From positions 1 to 64,000 of the forward strand of contig NOWV01000071.1 in the NCBI GenBank assembly GCA_003344405.1: DNA of 64,000 nt, read 5' to 3'. Of this stretch, positions 25,388 to 35,594 are shown piece by piece. The notes beneath the pieces are model-generated. The model ran no database searches, was not told the origin of the DNA, and saw nothing but the letters and a program-made list of their open reading frames with translations. Every line of letters starts with the position of its first letter. The first letter of the stretch is position 1. Origin of the DNA: Trichoplax sp. H2 (lineage: Eukaryota; Placozoa; Uniplacotomia; Trichoplacea). Made by a program: the position numbers and the translations under genes.

Positions 25388-28300
25388 AATTTAAAGCAAA
25401 GACGTATGTGTTTCCTTAGTTATTTATTTAGGATATACAATGACGTAATTTACACTTCGTAACATATTTCTGTTCTATTATTGCAATGTCTAGCATTATT
25501 CTCTTGCTACTAAATGAAATTGACGGGCATACAATTGATATATAAGCAAGATGAAAATAGTAAAAAGACAAAGTTAAACTATTTTATAATGCACCTATAT
25601 TAATTTCAATGATTTCTATTATTTCAAACAGTAAAGTATACTATCCCGTCGTCTTGGATCATGAATAAGTTAAGCAATAAAATTTTTGAGATATCTGGAA
25701 TGTTAGGAAATATTTAACCTTATCATAAAGTAAAATCAAACTTACTTAACGGAGACTATAGAGGATCTAGTAACTTGTAATGTAAAGCTTGTTGCTAAGA
25801 TTTTAAGCTAGAAATATTGGCTAAGAAAGGGTTAATAAACTTTGTTAATGTATCAGTTGGACCTCGAAATTTTTCTATCGCAATCTCTTCTACAATTTGT
25901 CAAGAATGAAATTTTACTGGGATTTGTCTTCATTCCTGAAATTACTCTTCAAATTTTATTAGCTTAGTATGGTCCAGTAATGCTTTCTTAACAGGATTTA
26001 GCCCAATCGACTATGTTGGCGTATTATCTCCATTTAATATAAGATACGTACTTCAATTGGAGAATCAAGTTATATAATCAATCTCTAGGCTTCATTTTCT
26101 AGGGACTATAGTACTTCCAAAAGTTAGCGTATTTAGTTTGGGCGGAAGATATGATGAACTATTTTCCTCTTTACTATGTCTTAAATTTACAGAACAATAC
26201 AATGTTCTAAGTCCTCGTTATGCTGTAAAGTGTTTAATAGAAGGTACGATTTATGGTTCGAGTTGTAATTGTCTTGTTATTTACTTCTAGCTGAGAATAA
26301 TAATTCTCTGTAAATTTAATATTTAAACTAGGAATGTAAATCTTTGAAACCTCGCTATTTTATTACTACTGTATAAGGTACAAGTAGTTAGAGAAATATT
26401 GAATCTGTGAGATTGAAGTAAACAGTATTGTAGATGCTAATTTACGTTGCTTACGGTAGTTATGCAAGTTCATCTAGCTTATGATAGCGGTTTTTATCAA
26501 TTTAGAAATCAAAATTCAAAAGTTTACCTTCGATAAACTCAAATGAGAGTTGATCTACCCATATTTCTTTCATGCAATTATAATTATTACCGGATAATGC
26601 TGCTTCTCACTTCACGCTAACTTTACTCATAAATTGGTATCGTAACATTTTCTATAGAAGCACTGGACAATTATCTGGTTAGCTGATATTAGAAATGTGA
26701 GTGCAAATCCGTAGAGTTAGACAATCTTGAGAAGGTGTACGGTACAAGTTATTCTGTAGAAATGACCGATCAATCTTTGGGCTGATGGCAATACTTATAT
26801 CAACCGGTGAGAGTTTAATTCTAAATCTCACAAAACACATGCTATTCTTCTACTGAACTAATCAATCTATCCTATTTATTGTAAGATAAAGCAAGCAGCA
26901 CTGTCTTTAGTAAATACATTGTTACTACCTTGGAATACCTAGGATGAACTTAGACATTCCTTTGGAAGGTCCAATTCTAAAAAAATAGACCATAATTAAT
27001 GTTTTAAATTATTAACTTAATTTGATATCAATTAATGATTTAGAAAAAGATCGATATGTTACGAGATAAAAGGGTTATTAGTGAAATTAATTTAATTAGA
27101 GGATTTCCATTAAAAATTAAGAAGGAATCAACCTATCCATGTTTCAGTCTAATATTTCAGTAATTACTCAAGATTTAACTTTTATGGAAGGTTTTCGTAT
27201 TGCTCAAGACTAGTTTTACGCTATTAATGAAGTGCTAACGGTTTTAAGCAGAAAAAAGGTTAATGTATCGAAAAGAAGATAATTTATCCATGTAAGTCAC
27301 TGCGCGACAAAAGTATGCATAGCTGGATGACTGCATTAAAGTGCATTAGGTAAAGTGTCTATGCTTGTCATACAGTCAGTAGAATTAATCTATTAGGTGA
27401 GTGATTGATTAATTGCTTTTATTAAGTATGAAAGTACAGGATATGAGAGTTTATCAATGAAGATGAAAAACTAATATGTATACTTCCCGTTCATTTTGAT
27501 TGTAATAAGTACAACTTGGCCGCTATACAATGAATTCACGCTAGTCTAAAATTAAATCTGATACAAATTATATTGTTTCAAGGAACGCCTACAGTGTTGA
27601 AACCATTAGCAAGCCTTTTTTTTACGATAGACTTACCTTGATGGCGCAACACATTAAGTTTGACAACTGCAAACGACTAATATTAATGACCATATTTATA
27701 TCTACGTACAGTACGAAGACAGATAGAAAAAGAGTATTATCACGAGACAGCTCAATCTATATGACAAATAGAACTACTATCAGTATAGCAAGGTAATTGC
27801 TGTTCACTTAAGAACTTAATGTGGACATAGATCAATTGCCGATATTGTGCACTCTCCAACAAGGACTTTAATTTTTTATGAAATGTGACACAGCTTAAGA
27901 TGACGCCTTTTGTTCACATTTGTGTTCTAAAGTAAAGAGACTAACTTTAAAAATTATTGCTTTAGTTGATACAAGAAATAAAATTGTCTTCTTCTATAAA
28001 TGGTTCAGTAAAATTTTGACTTCTATATTTTCTAGTCCGTTAATATTGTCAATTTTTCATGTTGTTGTTAACTTCTAAAGGATCAAACCACCAATATGCG
28101 AGAATTTCCTTAACTAATACAAAGGATAATATAACATTTTAAAATCAACTACCTCTACTCAACAGTAGTACAAAAGTAAGTTAAGAACGAGTGACACATA
28201 ATACATTCGGTAAACTACAGGGGATAATTTATTAACGTTATGGCTAGTTATACAAATTGATCTAGTTTAGGGCTTAAAGAATTTTAGCAGTGTAATAACC

Positions 28301-28401
28301 ATGGTTCTTTAATTAGTGTATTAACATTAGTAACTTTCATAAAAGTCAGAATCGCATTCTTATAAGGTAAGAGCATGGGATGCAATTCATTTACTCTGCT
28401 A
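25388..28401. other. Intergenic, no feature recognised
   Basis: Three kilobases of AT-rich DNA with no long open frame, no obvious repeat and no recognisable RNA gene on either strand. Confidence 0.45.
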
Positions 28402-28498
28402 TATAAATCACTTGGGAATGTGAAAGTTGCAGTTATTTTACAATGGCGGTATTATTGCTCCTCAGGTTAGTACTTTTCGATCAACCACTTTTTCTCAG
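28402..28498 (+). other. TATA box plus short hydrophobic start exon (candidate)
   Basis: TATAAAT at 28402-28408 is followed 35 bp later by ATG (28443). The exon would encode MAVLLLLRLVLFDQPLFLR and end at AG|GTAAAG (28499); an earlier donor AG|GTTAGT also exists. This looks like a signal-peptide exon, but no downstream exon could be attached. It could be an alternative promoter of the gene at 30139. Confidence 0.25.
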
Positions 28499-28929
28499 GT
28501 AAAGGTACCTTATTGATGAAGCGATCGAAGATCATTACAATAAGATATTATTAATCTGTTTTTTGTCCACCCATGTACTTTCAGTAGAAATTTCCTACTG
28601 TGAGTTAAGTAATTATTGTCACAATTGAAGTCCATCACTTTTATTAGAACTATTTCAGTAATAGCATAAAGGTAACTGCATAGCTTACTTCAATTATTAA
28701 ATTTATATTCTAAGCATTCAATTCAATCATCAAAATTAGTTTAGTTAGAAATGACGTCAAAGAGATAGAAATACACGTATGATGATATGCTTGTGTTCTA
28801 CTTTTCATTTAACGTATAACATTTTACAATTTTGAACAATAGACTTTTAGGCCTTTTGCGAATTATAACCTACAGGTTTTCCAGATATATTGTCTGCAAG
28901 TGAATATATTATAGACATCTTTCGGGGCA

Positions 28930-29036
28930 TATAAAAGGCTACTTTTTCATTTAGGATCTTATTCAATTGGGCACGATCTTGCGTACAGAAATTTCTCTGA
29001 AGTTTGAGGATCCTTTCTTTTCAAGAAAATTAGAAG
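28930..29036 (+). promoter_or_regulatory. TATA box and 5' UTR exon of the microexon gene
   Basis: TATAAAAGG at 28930 matches the TATA box of the paralogue at 19582. A non-coding exon would begin about 30 bp downstream and end at 29036 with a consensus donor (AAG|GTAAGT, 29037). The next exon carries the ATG at 30139, so a 5' UTR intron of about 1.1 kb is inferred. Confidence 0.5.
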
Positions 29037-30138
29037 GTAAGTTACCTTTATGGCAAAAATTAATTTTTGTATCTAATGGTACTGAAAAATTGGTTCAATT
29101 GGAATAAGTCCTTTCCAATTTCTCTGAAATCACTTTACTGTTTGTTAAATTATTAATTTTGCAGATTACTTTCATGATGCTACTTGCAGCAAAAGCTTCT
29201 ATAGAATCCTTGCATAGCTATCATTTCTCTAATTTACGTATCTATGCTAAATAATGCATTTTCGAGAGATACTACTGCCAACTAAAAATCCTTTAAGAAT
29301 CACTTACATCATTACAGCCTCCTTACGCTTTCCTATAATTAATGAACGCATTGGTTCATTCGACTTCAGATTTAAATTTCGATAATTTAATTCAACTTCG
29401 AAATTATCTCCATTTGGTTTAATATCTGCTATACCTCAATCCCAGTTATACATAGTACTTTATTATGTGTACCAATCAAGTAATGAATTTATTTGCTATT
29501 GGTTAATTAATGTTTCAAAATTGTTGGGTTCTATTATTGCTATAAGGTAGATAAAGTATAAGTAACATAAATTTGTTAAACAACCATTATTGATAGGTTT
29601 TAAGGCAATAAATTAAAATAATTGTATTTTTTAATAGATTGGGTTCTATTAAATCGTAATAGTAGTTTAGTGATTTTTTTACTGTAAGCAGTTTTAAGTG
29701 ATGCATCAGTTACTACTATATATTTTTATAGCATGCTTTTCGAGATATTACTGATAATTCGGACACAGATTTTGCTTGAAATTGGAACTCATTTCTTGTT
29801 TAAGTCTTTATTGACTTCATTTCATTATTTTATAAATTGGAATGTTTTTCATATGTATTTTGGTTCATTGGAAAAAAGAATCAGATAATTGATACCCGTT
29901 CTCTAAATAGATAAGGTCGTTTTAACTATAGAAAGATATTTTATTGTCAGGTCCTTAACTACTTTAATGATCTCAATTTCTGTAAACGTCAGATAAATTA
30001 GTTATTCGAACTTTACAACCATTACCAGGTGGATAAAAATGTTTTATTTTATAGAAAAGATTTAAAACTTATAATTTAAGAAACCAGTAATCTTAGATTT
30101 ACTTGCAATCCTAATTCTTATACATTGCTTGATCAGCT

Positions 30139-33100
30139 ATGAATATAAAAATAGCCTTCATCGCTACCTTATTCCTAGCTTTCGCACTGGCAGAAGACAA
30201 TGAGCTGGGAATTATACAAGAAAATGAAATTGAAGAGGCTTTGAAAGACATCAATTTAGATGAAGACTTGCAGCTCTTAGATCATGAAGATGATGAAATG
30301 GAGGATAATATTGAGAGATTAGCGGTGAGTGTCCGCAATTTTAATTTAGATTACATATTATTTTTACAAAAAGCCAGTAATCAATTCGCTAAGGACGATT
30401 TTCTACGTCACTGGACGACTTAGCTAATTGAATGATAGAGACAACGCCGTTATATTATTAGTGTTAATCAAGTAATTATTTATTGCCAGCAATAATGCTA
30501 ATCATGATATTCTGCAGCATACTTTTGCTTCATTGTATATAGTAAATCATTCATTACACTTATGGTTTAGGAAGATAGCTAGGACTGTAATTCGGTCTTG
30601 CATAAGGCATTTATGTTTGATATACAACATTCTATCGCTATTGTTGATTCATATTTAAAAGTTTTGTGGATTTGATTTCAATATTTAGTTACATGTTATG
30701 GTTTTTTGAAATGCAATACCATTATTATATTCTATGTCATGAGAATATTACCGCATATTACACTGAGTAAATATTTCAGTGTTTAGTAATATGCTATGGT
30801 TATGTAACATGCAATACTATTGTTGTATTTAATTTCATGAGAATACTGCCATATTTTATACTAAATATAGATCTATAAAGTACAATCCTGCACTGTATAG
30901 TTTTATTTCAGTTATGAAGTTACTAATGTATTCATTCCATTTTGGAATAAAAATGACGTCAAAATGATACCTGTGATTTAATAGGCTATGAAAAAGAAAT
31001 CTAAGAAGGCTTGGTGGGTAAGTGATTCAAATAACGTAAAGCAATATAACCTACGCTTTTGTTGCTTATTTGAAATATTAGATGTGCTTTTGATTTATAG
31101 CTGCTAAATATATTTATTGCTCGAGTAGATAAATAATTGATGTAGTAAACAGAGCAATTCGTTACTGCATAACTCATTAATTTTATTTAAGATGTACTAT
31201 TTCGATCATCTTAATATATCTTTCATTTGCCTATTTTTATTCTTTGAACGAAATTTTTACGCCTAATANNNNNNNNNNNNNNNNNNNNAAAAGTCAGTGC
31301 TATATTAAAATACAGTATATCCAAATTAGAAGTTAACTAAATAAGGATAGTCTAACAGAATTATCCTAACATAGTTATTTCTACTGTAATACAGTATTTA
31401 ACACTGTAACAGTTGCTTATTTGAAATATTAGATATGCTTTTGATTTATAGCTGCTAAATATATTTATTGCTCGAGTAGATAAATAATTGATGTAGTAAT
31501 CAGGGCAATTCGTTACTGCATAACTCATTAATTTTATTTAAGATGTACTATTTCGATCATCTTAATATATCTTTCATTTGCCTATTTTTATTCTTTGAAC
31601 GAAATTTTTACGCCTAATATAATTTAACTTATCGATTTTATGCTATAAACAAGATTCACAGCTTAAAATTTAGCCCTACTTTACAGCGACAATATTCACA
31701 ATGCTGTACATAATTTTATTTTATATGATTAGTAATACAGTAAAACTTAACTTTATAAGTATAGTTTGTTGAAAAATACTCTAATTTTGATAATCTTTTA
31801 TCATGAATGAGATGAAAGCTAATTTTTGCTTGCATTGCCATCAATATTAATCAATAATAAATTAAAATTTCAGTTGAAATGCAAGTTATTAGGTCAATTT
31901 CATGTGTTGGTTTCCATAAGATTAACGCTTTCATTTGATATAAATGAAATTGCTTTTTTTTGTTTACTATTCCTTTGAACAACATGAATCTATTTTCTTG
32001 GGCCAATATGCTACCGGCAACTATATCTCTAGTGGGTGAGTATAATATTTTATGCTCTTAAAAGTTTAATATTTAGAAAAAAATTTTTAAGATTAAATAT
32101 CTTCGTTATAATTTATTTCATAATCATTTCTCAACTTCAATTGTAACTGAAAATATTTGGCCATTGCCTTCTACTATACTACAGTCTGTAAGTTGAAAAG
32201 AACAATCAATCATTTAGTTTATCAAAATTTTATAATTATAATCAGTTCTAATCTGCTATCCCTTTATTCCAAATTATATATTATGAATCGATTCACTTTT
32301 ACAAAATAAAAGAGAGTAAGTTGAATCATGATGTATACTAATAATGTATAATATAAATTAAACTTATTAATGTTAGATATTTTTTTTAATCATCGAATCT
32401 TTAAAATCGATTTTATATTTGGGGCTATACATATTCAAATTGTATAGCGGGTAAGTAAACTTACTAAATAATTATTAAAATTTTAAATAATAACTCTCAT
32501 TGTTAATTCTTTCGGTATCTTTTCCTGCAGTATAGAATAAACACTTAAGTTAATGTTCTTATAGTTGTTGCCACCATTCATGAGAGTACCTCTAGCGCTA
32601 CATATTTTTTATATACGCGCACGTATAAGCAGCCGTAGTTTGGCTATCATAGCAGCTTTACATTAAATATTAATTTGTTTTTGACTGTATTAATTCGTTA
32701 GAAGTCTTTATTTTAGCTAGATTTGAAATATTCACTGCAATAGCTTAGATAAATATTTTTGGTAAAGGGTATTAATATTGATTCTATTAAATTTGTGAAA
32801 TTGTATAATTGATATTAACCTCAACGCACACATGAACTAAACCATAAAGCGCGTAAGAGCTTTTCTAGAAATAAATTGATGAATGCTATACTTTATTATG
32901 CTTATTAGTTGTATATGGATTAATACCTTATTTTTTTATTTTAATTATGCGACATTAACCCGCTCAATCTACTTAATGGAATGTGTGGGTATTACAGCGC
33001 GTAAGTGATAGCTATTTTGGCTAATATTTACATTAGTACTCCAGTCTGTAGAGTACATGTTATCTATAAAATAAACCTTCTGCATTTACGATTTAATAAC

Positions 33101-35328
33101 ATCAGCATTGATTTGTAACAGAAATAAGATGCATAGTTATATCGTGCAAGACTCAACTTATTGCTATTAATAGGACCAGATTTAAAATTCTTGTTTCTAT
33201 CAAAATTTAATTCTTGTAAATTGTTTGTTATAAATCCCAAAATCCTTGCAATCGATATCATCTTCTTCTAAACGGCATAGCATGTAAGTTAAAAATAAAA
33301 GCTCTTGAATTTGATTACATATATAGTATCTTCCTGACACAGGATGAATAACATAATATTCTAGTGCACATTTATTAGGGCCTTATTAACAACCTTGATA
33401 AACTATTTCGTAATTAGTTTTAATTCTTATTAATTTGAACTGCGATGATAACTGAAATTTTATTTGACTATCGACGTCAATGAAACTAAACTAAACAGAC
33501 GGTGAGTTGAAAAAAAGCTATTATATTTCTCTATAATATCAATAATTTCATTATAATTATAATATTTTAATCATTTACCTTATCTGTCTCCAACCCAATC
33601 TTACGAATTCATTGATATCGGATAAATTGTAGGGTGTAAGTATAAATTGTTTGGATTATTCATGGTTTTATTTTCCTCTGTAAAAATAGTCGCGATTAAA
33701 TAAACAAAAACTTTTGCCGTTATTTCGTTAAAAATCCGCAACATTGATTCAATTGTGGCTTGGCTGTTACATTCAAATCATACAGCGAGTGCGTTAGTAG
33801 CTGAACATCATAGCTTTTATTGTTATCTTACTCATATGTTCAAGGAATACTAAACAAGCCCATTAAACTTCTATATTCATGCGATAAATATCAACGATCC
33901 CGATAAACATATTAATTTCTGTCTGTTATCCATACAGCGCGTAAGTTAATTTTTAATTATGCTTAATATGATTAAAATATTACATCGTTAGAAAGTAAAG
34001 ATTAATTATAAAAGACTCATATAATTTGTTACGCAGTTTGCATTAACCGAAATTATTTTAATTTCTCAATCTATGTAATCGTTATAAATTTCAAATATCA
34101 ACATGAATTCGACCTGGTAGCGTGTAAGTTCTTTGTAACTAATTACAGGAGATTTGCTTAATGTTGTTAAATACCCAGCAGAATAATTTAGAATAATTCA
34201 TGAATGGGCCTAATATTGTAGTTTCTTTTTACCATGACGCTTATCTCTAAATAATGAAATAATTCCTTTCGCAAAATGTAAATCGAATTAACTATTTATA
34301 GCAAGTAAGTCGCAAAATATGTAATTGACGTAACTTGATTAAAAATTTCTTCAAGTGAACTCAGTATAAAGCCTAGGAAGTCTAATAACATTTTCTTATT
34401 TTTCTCTATCTTATTGGGAATAAATCTGAATCCGTCGATAAAAATAAAAGACTGTAAGTCAAATGGGCTTAAGCAAATACTGTGGGATATAAATTTTAGC
34501 GTGATTTTAACATAGTCTTGGTTTGAAACGTTCTAATGTATTTTACTTTTGGATTACTTTCAATTATATCGTTATTAATGGATCTACAGATTGTAAGTTT
34601 GACATTATTGAATGAAGATATAAAAATCAGCTCTTACTGACTGTACTCATTGCGATAAAAAGTAGAACGACATTTCTCTAACATATTGATCATTATGCTT
34701 TCAATATATGACACTATTTAAATTTATCTGACTTCGGCAAAAATCATAGTGGGTAAGTTTTTATCCAATTTCACTGCTAGAAATATCCTTTAAGTCAATA
34801 AATACTCTTATATCGATCATGGCTAACATTACTTATTATTATTTCTTATAAATTTTTCATGAAATGGAAAATGATTCGGTTTTAAAATTTCACTTAATGT
34901 AAAACTTTTAGAGTGTATGTGAATTAGACGACTAGTAAATTCAGTTTGCTAGAAATTGGATATATGTGATAAATTAATGACTTGATTTTTAATTACAATT
35001 TTTTGATCATAAAATGAACGATCCTACTCTACAAATGTTGGTTGTCAATTTCAGGCAGTAAGTTGCAATCGACTTAAAATTCATTCTTAATACCTTATAA
35101 TTAATAATGAAATTCATCCTAACAAAGACTACCATATTTATTTCTAAATGATACATCCTGAATTTTTATGAAGTCCTCTACGGGCTAATTTCGCGAGGGT
35201 GAGTGTATTAAAATTTTCATATCGAACGAGGTAGTGAATGAATCTGACTACAACTTCTAATGCTTTCTTTATTAATCATTCTGATTTAACGATTGAATTG
35301 CTGCAACTATCCAATATTACTATAGCCC
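30139..35328 (+). CDS. Secreted cationic peptide precursor with single-codon microexons
   Basis: Exon 1 (30139-30324, phase 0, donor GTGAGT) encodes a signal peptide (MNIKIAFIATLFLAFALA) and an acidic pro-region (EDNELG through DHEDDEMEDNIERLA). Exon 2 (30985-31017, acceptor TTTAATAG, donor GTAAGT) is 33 nt and reads AMKKKSKKAWW. After about 1 kb, which includes an assembly gap, comes a series of 3-nt units framed by AG and GTRAGT from 32033 to 35328, described separately. Every join is phase 0. The N-terminus is clearly paralogous to the precursor at 20032, whose Trp/Arg-rich end is in one exon. The terminal exon is uncertain: candidates are 35387-35452 and 35568-35594, both short with in-frame stops. 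Role inferred: secreted, proteolytically matured cationic peptide, possibly host defence or signalling. No family recognised. Confidence 0.6.
30681..30866. repeat. Tandem duplication (about 95 bp x 2) in intron
   Basis: Two diverged head-to-tail copies share TTTAGTxAxATGxTATGGTT, ATGCAATAC-ATT-TTGTAT and TCATGAGAATA-TxCC-ATAT. They lie in the intron between the pro-region exon and the Lys/Trp exon. No coding content. Confidence 0.65.
31060..31619. repeat. About 210-bp duplication around an assembly gap
   Basis: 31060-31268 and 31410-31619 are almost identical (for example one A/G difference at the ATTAGATGTGC/ATTAGATATGC position). A 20-N gap (31269-31288) separates them. Such flanks often mean collapsed or unmerged haplotypes at a scaffold join, so the copy number and the spacing before the first microexon are unreliable. 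Confidence 0.85.
31269..31288. other. Assembly gap (20 N)
   Basis: Twenty undetermined bases inside the large intron of the microexon gene. True length unknown. Confidence 0.99.
32033..35328 (+). other. Array of 3-nt (single-codon) microexons
   Basis: Units between AG and a 5' splice site: 32033 TGG, 32185 TCT, 32313 AGA, 32448 CGG, 32850 CGC, 32998 CGC, 33281 CAT, 33499 ACG, 33633 GGT, 33786 CGA, 33938 CGC, 34121 CGT, 34302 CAA, 34451 ACT, 34590 ATT, 34750 TGG, 34912 AGT, 35055 GCA, 35326 CCC. Fifteen have GTRAGT; 32850 (GTAAGA), 33786 (GTGCGT), 34912 (GTATGT) and 35326 (GTTAGT) are near-consensus. Spacing is usually 128-183 nt; wider gaps (32448-32850, 32998-33281, 33281-33499) may hide degenerate units. 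At 35198 a GAG-G-GTGAGT is irregular. Arg/His codons dominate, strikingly CpG-containing in AT-rich DNA. Introns do not look like copies of one unit, but many have a T-rich tract 50-80 nt upstream of the AG. Confidence 0.7.
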
Positions 35329-35594
35329 GTTAGTCAACAAGACCACACGTATTTCATATTTTGTTGTATAAACTTGAGGATCATAGCTGAAATTGTATGA
35401 TGTTAACTTGACCGTCTTTTCATCACTAAATTACGCTTTAATAGCAGAATAATTGAGCAAAACTAAGCTGGGAAAGTTTAACTTTAACGTAAATACTTAG
35501 TCATTAACTATAAGGTAAAAATGATTATCAAATTTAGTAACGTAGGTTAGATTTTAAGATCATATAGCCCCTGATTATGAAGGATAGTCTATAG

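Noticed and set aside
31741-31775. TATAG-TTT-GTTGAA as a microexon before the first Trp unit
   Set aside because: The donor is poor and the codon does not fit the pattern; not distinguishable from chance.
33045-33047. CCAG-TCT-GTAGAG as another microexon
   Set aside because: Only about 45 nt from the previous unit, too short for an intron here, and the donor is weak.
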